64,000 bases of DNA, from the NCBI RefSeq assembly GCF_035046485.1, contig NC_085138.1, positions 59,873,254 through 59,937,253 of the forward strand, given 5' to 3'. Positions within the stretch are counted from its first letter, which is position 1, and every line of letters begins with the position of its first letter. The position numbers and the translations under genes were made by a program. A model generated the notes under the pieces. That model made no database searches and was not told where the DNA came from. It saw only the letters and a list, made by a program, of their open reading frames with translations. The DNA comes from Aedes albopictus (lineage: Eukaryota; Arthropoda; Insecta; Diptera; Culicidae). Below, piece by piece: positions 10,381 to 21,306 of the stretch.

Positions 10381-10960
10381 CAATATGTCGTCGACGTTGT
10401 AGCTCCCTTGAATTGTTTTCTACTGCTTCTGGAAGCTGCGATTTGAACCTGCTTGCATTTAGGTTGATCATATAGCGCAGCTTGGCGAACATTTGGCACC
10501 AAAGATCATTACCATAACGGTGTATTCGGCAGTGATGGAATTGTTCTCATCATGAAGCAATTCGCGAGTGAAAAGCCAACACAAGGCTTACTCATGATTC
10601 CGAGAGTAAACAGTGTATGAGTTTTTCGCACCCGCCTGCTTCGTGATTAAGAAGCAAAACGTTAACAAAAACACTCATGAGTTTTTATTCGTGAAGAACT
10701 AGTGGATGTACGGGAAGTGCATTTTAGTGTGGTTATAATAGCAAATCCAGCGGATATCCTGCATCGACTAATGATTGATGCTTCATTTGTTACGTTTGTA
10801 AAGTAGTTGTGACGTATGTAATATAGTTTTAAGAATTTTCCATGAATTGGAGAATGCAATTCCTGCAAAGCAGCACTACCAGTCGTGAAAATGCGTTTGT
10901 TGTCAAAATGCAAAAAAAAACTCAGAGAAGCCTCGCGAATCACAGGCGAGTGCTTGCCAG
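10381..10960. other. No recognisable gene
   Basis: Short ORFs only. The stretch borders the BEL/Pao remnant and may include more of it in unrecognisable form. Confidence 0.3.
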
Positions 10961-12310
10961 CTTCGATTATTTACGAGTAAAGAAGTGCGAGTACTCTCGG
11001 GCCCCTGTTGTTCACTAGTAGGTTTGTTTTGGTTTGTGTTTGCTCAGGTGCAATCTTCCATCCCTGGTATTCAGCAGTGGCACCAGAATATGCGTTCCGG
11101 AAGTCGATACAGTAGTACAATACCGCAGGTAAATCGTTCAGCAGATCCGAACCTTTTAAAAGGGCAGAATTGAGCGAGACTTTGCCTACGGTTGCTGCCG
11201 CATCCCAAACTAAGCAGACCTCTTCAGGCTTGTTCGGGTTAGACACAATTAATATTGGCAAATACCAAACTCTACTGCAGGATTTCTGTTTCTTTTTCGG
11301 TCGAAGGATCACGAAGCCCTTTTACAAATAGAAGTCCATCTATGATTTAATCACTGCAGCTTGGAGTGGTTCATGTTGCATTCGCTTCATCAGGCAGAGG
11401 TCTTAACGCCATCGACTTGTATTTTAGATGCCGAATGTTATCGCATTTCCACAAAAATGAAGTATGGTATCTACCGACATCCAGCTTCGTGGACGTTTTC
11501 CTCACCTTAATCGGTCGTTCATCTTTCGTCTTTCGTGAAACAATTATAATGTTGTCTAGGGTAAACGTGCCAAAAGTTGTGCAATTAGTAGCTCATATTC
11601 TTCTTGGCATATACGGCATCTTCGCCAAGTCGTAGGAGCTGAATCCTCGCATGGCTTCGCAGAAGTTTCAGCATGGGCATTCAAGAAGTCATCGTCTATG
11701 CGAATGTTGTGCTGTTTATCAGGCGAGCTGAGAACTTGGGGAATTGTTGCCCAGTCATAGGTGGTAGTCGGTCCACAAGACTCGGTAGCAACGAAATGTT
11801 GCAAAGGGGCTCTTCTAACCCGAAATTCGTCACCGGCAAGGACTGAATCTTTTGAACTAGTGTGTGTACAACGATTTATGGTCGAACATAAAGCACCTAT
11901 AGATGATACCTTACAGCTCTCAGTGCCTTATATTTGAGTCATTTCTATAATCGTATCATGTTCTACTCAGGCGTGAAACGGCAGCTACGGGCCATGCTGT
12001 CAAAGGTAGCACTAAACAATAGCCACTGTTCCAGGTCGCCTTCGAACTTAGGAGGGTCTTTCTGAACAACTCGACAGGCGGCTATCTGACTTCTCTCCAA
12101 CACTGCAATCGCGTTCCCCATTCCTAATTGCTGATAGTGGATCCATGCTATTGTGATTCCGTAAGCCAGGTTAATATACGGGTAACGGTTGAAACGGTAG
12201 GCCGGTACGCATATTCCTGTTAGTTTCTTGCAAACTCTGCTCTGAGGATGAATGGTATGGTGAATTTGGATTAGTTGTAGTACATAGCAAACCCAACGAT
12301 TGACATTTGG
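10961..12310 (-). pseudogene. BEL/Pao retrotransposon remnant (pol)
   Basis: On the minus strand at 11312-10971 the frame reads WYLPILIVSNPNKPEEVCLV then WDAAATVGKVSLNSALLKGSD. This is the reverse-transcriptase entry typical of BEL/Pao elements (WYLPH...NPNKPGKVRLVFDAA...SLNS.LLKGPD in the family). A further minus-strand piece at 11804-11556 lies upstream and is plausibly the Gag-protease-RT linker. Frames are broken, no LTRs were found, and the catalytic YVDD region is absent, so this is a dead 5'/central fragment. Confidence 0.65.
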
Positions 12311-13583
12311 CCGGGGTTCTGCTAAACCGAACTAAGCGCCAAAAACTTTATTCCGAGATAATTAAGCTTTAAGTTCAACCGCTCACAAACAAACAACCGC
12401 TAAGATTATTTGAAGCTTTTCCACATACATGTAACTTACAAGCCTTTAATAATCATCAGAGACGAAGAATACATGTAAATTATTTGAAATCATTGATATA
12501 ATTACATTTAATTTTTCAGTACTTCGCCCTCAGTTCACTCTGGCTGAACAAAAACATTGAAATATGGTTTATAGTTCAGTGTGGCTGACTGTGTTTCTTT
12601 GATTCATAGAAAACCATTCGGATTGTGAAAAAAAAACTCGATTTTTCATCGTCTATGAAGTTGAAATCGATATCACTCACATTTCTTTACATGAATCAGA
12701 GAGGACGCGTATATTATGGTAGCATGGAGGTTTCAAAATAGTTTGATATATGAACGGCGGAAGCCCTCCCAGCTCAGCTCTTCCCACCTATGTTTTTTTA
12801 TAGGCGGTGCATGTGCAGGCACAGAGCAAGTGCGATTATGGAAAATGATGTCCTTGCATGTCCTGAGGTCCTGAGGTGTGAAAATGGAGCAATTTGTGTA
12901 CTTCAAATTTATACTGGTCGAAGAAAACCATGAAAATGATCTGCCAAAGTGAACTAAGACAAAAAAAAATCGAAAATATTAAAAAGATTCGAACTTGGGT
13001 CCTTTAAATGATAACCAAGCGCGTTACCTCTAGGTCATTTTACTTAGCTGAAGGTCGGTTGTTAAGTCTGAATCAAGTTCTAAACATTATTCTCTAGCAT
13101 GGTTTTCGTGAAAACGCCATTTTTCGATCAGCAAAAGCGAACCAAGTGCTTGATTTTTTTTTCAAGCTTTATTATTCTTAGCTTAGCTGTTCTGTCTTTC
13201 AGAATATTGGTTCGTTACTTTGACTTTAAGATGTTACGTGAGTAACAAGAATTTCGCAGTACCGAACCTTTAATCAGGTTTTTTTTTGCCAACGAGAAAA
13301 TTTCCTTTAATAATAATACAATTTAGACTTCCTGAATTGAATAACATATGGTTCAACTAACGTTTTGTAGTTTCTCTAGCTTTTAACTTGGAAAGTGTTT
13401 TAGAATAATCGTTCGTATGATTTTTAGGGTATCAAATTTAGGCAAATAGTTAAATACATTGAGTATGAATGCAATTCCAAATTACCGTATCAAATCATTA
13501 CGAATCTATATTTTAATTCGATACCTTGAATCCAGCTTAGGTGTATATACCGTCGGGGTATATATTACGTCGTACAGCACATA
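12311..13583. other. No gene seen; one tRNA-like remnant
   Basis: AT-rich sequence. At 12987-13045 on the minus strand there are A-box-like TGACCTAGAGGTAACGC and B-box-like AAGTTCGAATC, as in the head of a decayed tRNA-derived SINE. Nothing else is supported. Confidence 0.4.
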
Positions 13584-15291
13584 CAGTATGTTAAAAAAAT
13601 GTATCCACCCCTAGTGAAAAATCAGATTTCTTCCACAAAACCCATCAGAAAATTAAAATACGGTCAATGTTTGTCCAGTTCATATTTATTTATGTAAAAA
13701 CAAAGCCAATTCATAAGAGTTCGAAATAATAAAGCAATTCACTTGCATGTCAGACATGATGTTAAATAAAAAAAGAAGAAATAACGCAAAAAAAGTATAT
13801 CCACCCCTCTGAGCCACGAAGATTAATTCTTCGTGTGACCATTAATCTTCAATAACGGCTCGGCATCGTCGGGGCATCGACTCGACAAGCTTAGCTGTAG
13901 TTTCCGGCGTGATTTTGTCCCATTCCGTTGAGATTACCTGCCGCAATTGCTGGATACTTATTGGTTTTTGCTCCTGGACCTTAATTTTCAAAATTGACCA
14001 GAGATGCTCGATCGGATTAAGATCGGGAGACTGTGTTGGCCACTCCATTACCTTGATATGCTTTTCCTTGAACCACTGCGAAACCAGCTCCGAGATGTGC
14101 TTCGGATCTCCAGCTTGTTGGAATGTATATCTGCGCCCCGACCTTAGCTTTTGTGCAGATGCTGAAAGTTTTCTCTTCAAAATGTCCAAATAAACCTCCT
14201 TGGTCATGATTCCACCAATGAACTCAAGCTCTCCAACACCAGATGTAGCCATAGATCCCCACACCATGACTCTACCTGCAGAAAAAATGAAAGTCATGAT
14301 AAGTTGATGAAAAATAAATGTTGGTAAAGTAACTCACCACCGCCATGCTTGACAATAGGCCGTAAACACTCCTTTTTCAAACTTTCACCGGTTCGCTGCC
14401 ATTTCCTTTTGATACCATCAGATCCAAATAGCATTATATTCGTCTCGTCTGACCAAATCACCTTCTTCCAATCATCACTGGTCCATGAAATGTGGTCCTG
14501 GGCCCACTTCAATCTTTTTTCAATATTTTTTTGCGGACAAACGTGGTTTCTTAAGTGCTACCCTGCCCTTGAGACCTTTCTTATGAAGTCGATTTCGCAC
14601 GGATTGTGATGTCATACGTATGGAAAACTCGCTTTCTATCTGTTTTGCAATTTTCGGAGCTGAAGGCCCCCGGTCCAACTCCGCCTTCTTCACGATGGCT
14701 CTGTCAATTTGATCAATTGTCTTTGGAGGGCGCCCTGATCGCTTAGCAGGTGGGATATAACCACGTTTTTTGTACACCTGTACAATCCTAGCGACTGTAT
14801 CTTTGTGAAGCTGGACAATATCGGCCATATCGCGGTAGCTTTTGCCAGCTTTGTTCAACCATCAAATTTCGGATGCTGATCGAAATTTGTGCTTTTTTGG
14901 GAATTTTGCAACAAAAACTTCCAATTTTATACACTGAAACCAAAATCCCGAGCACGCAAACTTCAAGAGCACTAAATGACAGCTAGACACAATGTTTACA
15001 TTCGAGAATGACATAGAATACACGTTAAAACTCTGCAAAATACACTTGAATCGTAGTATCCGTTTAGGGGTGGATAAACTTTTTTTGCGTGTTTTTTACC
15101 CTTTTTAGTAATTCTTCACATAAAATCTCAAGACATGATATGGACGCCGTATTTTCAATGGCAATGTGATAAATTGACATAAATTAATAAATCATGGAGG
15201 AACACCTAACAAATGGAATCGATTTTCACCGGAAACACCGGAATAAATTGCTAATTGGTACGGGGGTGGATTAACTTTTTTTTTCATACTG
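13584..15291 (-). mobile_element. Tc1-like DD34E transposon with IR/DR ends
   Basis: The ends CAGTATG...CATACTG are flanked by TA (13582-13583, 15292-15293). Each terminal repeat has an outer and an inner copy of a TATCCACCCCT-type motif: left near 13602 and 13797, right near 15067 and 15264. This is the IR/DR arrangement known from Sleeping Beauty-type elements. It encloses one minus-strand transposase gene (13842-14858). Length is 1708 bp, in the usual range for intact Tc1 elements. Confidence 0.9.
13842..14858 (-). pseudogene. Tc1-like transposase, inactive copy with a 62 bp intron
   Basis: Read from 14858 down, the N-terminal part is a helix-turn-helix DNA-binding region (SYRDMADIVQLHKDTVARIV, then KRSGRPPKT). 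The catalytic core follows with VIWSDETNIMLFG (first Asp) and SPDLNPIEHLW (Glu). Between them GRVMVWGSM is reached across a GTGAGT...CTGCAG intron (14276-14337). Three faults are visible. The extreme N-terminus lacks a usable ATG. An extra A in an A7 run near 14530 shifts the frame. The second catalytic Asp is Ala: the frame reads QQAGDPKH (codon 14112-14114) where the family has QQDNDPKH. Spacing from that site to the Glu is 34 residues, hence DD34E. This copy cannot be catalytic. Confidence 0.85.
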
Positions 15292-15308
15292 TAGGTTACC
15301 AAAATAGG

Positions 15309-15444
15309 TACCCAAGCAACACACATGGTTACAAAACAGTGACGGCAACGTATGTAAGGGTTGCGCAGTAAGTCACAGTAACTTTTGTGCAACCCTTACG
15401 TACGCTGCCGTCACTGTTTTGTAACCATGTGTGTTGCTTGGGTA
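15309..15444. mobile_element. Hairpin MITE, CCCAAG family (copy B)
   Basis: CCCAAGCAACACACATGGTT on the left is mirrored by AACCATGTGTGTTGCTTGGG on the right. TA flanks both sides. The centre includes TTGCGCAGTAAGTCACAGTAAC. It is the same family as 10203-10380. Confidence 0.8.
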
Positions 15445-16193
15445 ACTTCAAAAATAACTTGAAATAAACAGTTTTCGACTTCATCATTTGCATCGTGGTC
15501 AAAACATTGCTTAATTTCGGTTCTGCTCATTATTACATCAGAGATGTTTATCAAGCTACTTACCATGCCTCTTCATGTGAACTAACATGCATACCATACT
15601 CTATTGCATAAAGTTGATTACGATATCGAGAAATTATTATCTCAAAAACAAACTTGCTTGACTGGTATCTTTTACATATATCGAGTGGTTTCAATAAACA
15701 TTAAACTTCAACATCGATTTTCTACGTTTACAGCTATTATTGTAACACATGATGCGTTATATTTATTTTTTCGCTACATATTCTTTCAAAAAGGAATGTT
15801 GTTTAATCTTTGATTATAAAAACAGCTGCTTGACGATATACAAAGATCAAAGATCAAAACTTTACATGAAACATACGAAGCTTCCAAATACACTAGGAAA
15901 AAGTTACGCATTACGCTCAGGCATGACCCATAACTTTGAAGCGCTCGCCAGATTACATTTCTGATCCGATTCTCGTTTTCTTAGCCTTACACAAAACACA
16001 TGGGTTTCTGGAATGTAAATTTGGAATTATATTTGTAGTTTGGATATTATGAAGATTATCCGAATATGTCGTGACCGGTTCCGGTAGGAAAAAAGAAGGA
16101 CTTTCTAGAACATCATATGTTGCTAGCGTACACAACAAACGCTTCAGCAAAGCTAAAATCAGCAAAACAAATCACTCAACTTTTAGCAGAAAT
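15445..16193. other. No recognisable gene or repeat
   Basis: AT-rich with short ORFs only. Confidence 0.4.
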
Positions 16194-16360
16194 GCGCCTC
16201 CACAAATTACGTAACGCTCTAGGGGGAGGGAGGGAGTATGGCCAAGCGTTACGGCCCATACAAAATTTTTCGGGTTTTCATACAAAAAACGTTACGGAGG
16301 GGTGAGGGGAGGGGGCTGAAAAATGTCGATTTTAGCGTTACGTAATAAGTGGATGCTGCC
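16194..16360. mobile_element. Small MITE with ACGTAACGCT inverted ends
   Basis: Left CCACAAATTACGTAACGCT is inverted on the right as AGCGTTACGTAATAAGTGG. The centre is G-rich (GGGGGAGGGAGGGAG and GAGGGGAGGGGG). It is typical of short mosquito MITEs and has no coding capacity. Confidence 0.65.
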
Positions 16361-16549
16361 TAATTTGCAGATATTCAGCACGACCTTGCTGCAATTTAGC
16401 AACAAATTTTGATAAATGCATTCTGCATGACAAAAATCATCCAAAATTGCTGGTTATCTGCCAAAAATACTTAGGGTATACGATGGCTTAAGAGACATTC
16501 TCATAACTTTCATTCAACTCAAACAAATTTCATGCTAAGACCAAAAAAA

Positions 16550-18240
16550 AAACCTGGGATTCATGCTGGGTTTTCTGTATACATTCCTTCAGGGACATCT
16601 TTCTAAATTCCTCTGGATATTTCTTCAGGAATTTCTCCAGGGATTCGGGAATTCATCCATGGATACGGGGCTCCGATAGTGATTGTTCCGAGAAATGCTT
16701 CAGGAATTTCTCCCACGATTCCCTCGGACATTGTTACAAAGACTTCTACCATGGAGCATCGAAGAACTTCTCCAGGAATTTCCCCATGGCTTCTTTCAGT
16801 GATTCTAACATAGATTGTTCCAGAGAATGCTCCAGAAACTCTTCTAGGGGTTTCACCAGACATTCCCCCGGATTTTTCCAAGGATGCCACCAGTAATTCC
16901 TCCAGTGATTGATTGAGTACTTTTCTTTCGAAGATTTTCCAGATCCTTCGGGAATTTCTCCAGAGGTCCCTCTATGTATTTCTCCATTCTTCAGAGATTT
17001 CTTTGTTTTACCTCAGGGATTTAGAGATCCTTACATTAACTCTATCTGGAATGATTCGATATTCCAGAAATTCTTCCAGAAATTCTTCCAGAAATTATTC
17101 TAAAATTAACTCTGATGTTGCTTCAAAATTTTCAACAAGGAATCCTTTAGATGTTTATCCATGGATTCATTGTCCATACATTACTGCAGACATGGATTGT
17201 TTCAGTTTTTTTTTAGGGATTTCCTTAGGAATTCCGGAAGGGATCCGTTTAGAAATCTCTCCTGAAATTTCCTTGGGAATTCCTTCTGGGATTTTTTTTC
17301 TGGAATTCTTCCAAGGATTCTCTAAGGAATTCCTTGTGGAATTCTTCCTATAACTACTCCATGGATTATTTCAGGAATTCCTCCATGAACAATTCTTGGG
17401 GTTACTTCTGTAATTTGGGACTCCTTGAGAAACTCTTGGAATTCCTCCAGAAAGCATACCCAAAATTCCTTCGGAAATTCCTCCCGGTTTTTTTTTTTGG
17501 GATTCCTCTTTGGATTTCTGCAAGAGTTGGTACTGATATTCCTTCAGGAATTCCTCCTGAGATTCCTTTAAGAATTCCCCCGGAATCTCAGGAAACTCTT
17601 TGTTTTTTTCTCCAAGAAATACTTCGGGAAGTTATCCTTGGTTTTTTTCCCCAGGAGTTCCTTTAAAAATCCCTCCGAGAAATCTCAATGGATTATTTAG
17701 AAGTTCTATAAGGAATGCTTCTAGGATTTCCTTCAACAATTGATTTAGGGCTTATTTGAGGATTCCTTTTGGAACTTTCTTCCGAAACTTCTGTAGATTT
17801 CCCCAGAAATTTCTCCAATGATTCCGTTCGGAATTTCCCCATAAAATTGCCTCTAAAATTTACAGAGATTGCTTCTGATATTCTTTTAGCAGTTTCGTCC
17901 CAGTCATTCCGTTAGGGGTTTCTTAAATGATTAATGAGATATTTCAAACGTTTTCTCACGGAATCCTTCAGGAAAATTCCGGGGAAGACTGTTTCGAATT
18001 TTTCCAGAAATTCCTCCCGGAATGTCTTAAGGTAATATATTAGGAGTTCCTTCTTGAATTCCTTCTTTTAAATACATTCTGCGATTCGACCATTCTCCGG
18101 ATTCTTTTCAGGAATTCTGGTGAATTCAATGGTTCGAGGGACACCTCGAGGGTTTCCTCCGGTGTTTACGAGAATACTTCCGTTCATTCCTTATGCAAAA
18201 CAGAGAGAATTTCTCCAACTGTTTTTTAGATCTTTGTAAG
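16550..18240. repeat. Degenerate GGAATTTCT-type satellite, pyrimidine orientation
   Basis: Diverged repeats of the type TTCCTCCAGGAATTCTTCC, with frequent GAATTC and CCAG words, run throughout. Periodicity of about 12/24 bp is still visible, but no unit is conserved for long. Long open frames here are by-products of the repeat (Phe, Ile, Pro, Ser-rich) and are not genes. It is the same sequence class as 51.85-55.16 kb but much older. Confidence 0.75.
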
Positions 18241-19949
18241 AATTAATATTTCTTCAATGTTTTTTTCTTGGAACTTTTAAATTTAAAGTTTAAATTTAAT
18301 TTTAAAATAAAAAAAGTACAATTTGAATTATCCGGATGCTGTGGATCCGGATTTTGTAGTATATAAGTTTAGATCTCAAGTAGATGATGAAATACCTAAA
18401 AACAAACGAGATGAATGACCCATAAAACGTTAAAATCCCCGGTAATAAACAAACAAACAACGTAAAAACAAAACAAAAACTACACTAGGGCAAGAGTTGT
18501 GAACGCAGATGAATCTCCAATAAAGTTATTTCAACTCATGCCCCGATTATCTTCAATTTGTTCACATAGTGGAAACCCTCAACTTTCCAAGATTAAACAT
18601 TAAGTCCCTATCGCCCTGCTGCATCCATCTGAACGAGAGGTCTTTCTACTATGATACTTGATTGAAAATCGATAGATTCCGGTCCCTGGCTCGGTGCGGT
18701 CCAAACAAAGGAGATCCAATGATGCTGATGGGAAAGGATTATTATTTGTTCAATTATCTTGTCCCTTCGGGTTCGATGTGTGGAATAGTTTTCTTGGATT
18801 TTTCCTTTATTGAGTGCTTTCTCATATTTCGAGTCGAACACACCAGCTTTGTTTAGATGTGCTCTCGGCGTGTCGATAGAGGAAACAAAATTTAATAAAA
18901 GGGATCGCTAAGTCACCCAATAAAAACTAAGGCTTGATAGTTTTTTTTTTGTATAAGTCGAATTTTCCAAACATATTTTGAAGATTAGAAGAAAAACTTT
19001 TTAAGAAATTGAAAATCGTAGAAGTCTAATTTTAAAACACCGTGGAGGTCTAGTTCAGACACCTTGCCCTGTTTGTGTGCGCTGATAATGTTCCAATATC
19101 AGAACCGAACACAATAATGAACCGGAGATAGTTTGAATGCTCAAATTTCTGTCCGAAGCAAAACATGATTTCCCACTTTGAAGATTTCCTTCCCCTGCAG
19201 AGATTCTCGTACCTTCAGTCTCTGTCCCAATCCAGACTAACTCTGATTCAAATGCCGTTGGCCAGTGAATTAATAGTCGTCCTTTGATACTTCGATTCCG
19301 ATCCGGTGCGGTGGTGATAGACGATGGCGACAGAAGATTGGTGCACGTCGTCGCTTGACCATCCAGTCGGCCGGTCGGTCGGACCGACGGACGGACGGTC
19401 AAAAGTCATTTGACGCTTCGTTATGGCGCGGGATCATCCGTGTTCAGGTTCCTTCCGGACGACCGCCGGCCGAGCCGGTGGGAATTATCAATTCATGACC
19501 CGAAGACTGATTTGGATTGGGTTGGGAAGGGAGGAGGAGATCGTAGAGGCGAAGGGTGATAGCCCGAGGTGTGGTACGGTCCGTTAGGTCGGTCTGTCGG
19601 TTGGTCGTCAATGAATGTCGTACCCCGACTTGGACGCAGTAATAACATTTTAATTTATATTTTTAACATGGAGAAATAGTTATATTTTTCTGAAACTTTC
19701 ATGAAATAAGCTTGAGTTTGGGTTTGGTTGCGTACCCATAGATCAGTTTTTGAGTGTGAAAGTGTTAGTGATCTTTTATTTTGATGCAAGAATTGCACCT
19801 ACCACGTCACATCACAGGCCTATGTAGGGCAAGGTTTCCAAATTTCGCTCATATACTGGCACAAGCACATGTAAATGACTTAGTATTGCGTCTGATAACA
19901 TTATTTGGATAAAATTACTTGAACGAAAATTCTTTAGTGAATATATAGT
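18241..19949. other. TE-poor, GC-balanced island
   Basis: No repeat is recognised. 19050-19640 is GC-rich with CGGTCGGTCGGACCGACGG-type runs. Short ORFs have no recognisable domains. It is flanked on both sides by degenerate satellite and may be retained host intronic sequence. Confidence 0.4.
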
Positions 19950-20934
19950 AATTCACAGGAAGAACTTCTGAAAAAAAAAATATTAGAGGATTATTCTCAA
20001 GAGTACTTGGAGAAATTCCCGAAAGCTTTCACGAATATATTCTTGAAGGAACTGCTGGAATTACTTCTGGAGTAATCCTTATAGAAATTACTGATACAAC
20101 CCTCTAAACGAGTTTCAGAAGCGACTCCTGCGGGGTTGTTTTTGAAATTTCTAAAAAAAAAACACTTTGGAAAGATATCTTAAGAAATCCCTGCTGTTTG
20201 TCTAGAAGAAATCTGTGGAATACAGAAGAAATCTCTGAAGATATACCTAAGGAAATTCCTGGAGAAATTTTAGAAGAAATCCTTGGATTTTGGTAAAAAA
20301 GAAATTTCAAAATAAATTCCTTAGGAATCCTCTGGTGAAATTACTAAAATTGTCTCTTGATTTATTTTTAGAATCATTCTAAAAATATCCTTGAACTAAG
20401 TTCCTAGACGATATGAAATATCTGGAGAAAACAATGGGTACCTACCTCTGTAAATATTGCTAGAAAAGTTTCTTTTATTCAAATTTGTAAATTAATTTCT
20501 GTAGACACGTCTAGGAAATGTTTCTGGAGACATTCCAGAATAAATTCCCGAAAGAATCCATGAAGAAATTCCTGAATAACCATGCAAGAACATCAGAAGA
20601 AGCACTTCAGACATCACTAGAGCTAGAGACATTCCTTCGGAAATTTCCAATTGAATCCTTGAATAAATTTCACAAGGAATCCATGGGAAATTTTCAAAAG
20701 GAATCCCTAGAAGTTTTACTGATGGAAACGCTGCAGGAATTTTTCAAAGAATATATGCAGAACACTTAAAAAAATCCTTGGAAAATTCTCTGAAGAACTT
20801 TCTTGAAGAATTTCTGAAGGAACTATTGGAAGAATTACTGAAAACTAAACTTTTGAAATAGTTGATGAAGAAATTCTGGTAGTATTACCTGAAGGAACCT
20901 GTGGATGATAATCTGAAAGAATCGCAAGAATGAA

Positions 20935-21030
20935 GAACTCTCATTTTGAGAGTTTGTCGGGAGTGGGATTCGATCCTAGATCCTCGGCGTGATAGTCATG
21001 TGCTTGAACCACCACACCAGGCCCACTCCA
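20935..21030 (-). mobile_element. tRNA-like SINE head
   Basis: The minus strand carries an A-box-like TGGTGTGGTGGTTCAAGC and a B-box-like GGATCGAATCCCA with tRNA-like spacing. It has no convincing full cloverleaf and sits inside satellite, so a SINE fragment rather than a functional tRNA gene is likelier. Confidence 0.4.
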
Positions 21031-21049
21031 CTCTGAAGGAATATATGAA

Positions 21050-21306
21050 ATAACTAGCTGTACCCGGCAAACTTTGTCTTGCCTTCTGCGTTTTTTGACG
21101 TTTCAAGTTTCTAGCCAAGCCCAAGTCCCCGGTGAAAAGGTATAGAAAATCGATTTTCGAAAACTCTCAATTTGTCCATGTTTTAGGCCTCATAAACCTT
21201 CCTTGGGTGAAAACAAACACAACAAAACTAAGACGACCAAAATCGGACCTTCCGTTCGCAAGTTATGCGCGGTCCCACGTATGCCACTGCATTTTTATAT
21301 ATATAG
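21050..21306. repeat. Unassigned dispersed repeat (TACCCGGCAAACTTTG type)
   Basis: A sharply bounded non-satellite segment begins TAGCTGTACCCGGCAAACTT and ends in a TTTTATATATATAGAT tail within satellite. That start/tail combination looks like the 3' portion of a transposable element common in arthropods, but I cannot name the family. Confidence 0.4.
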
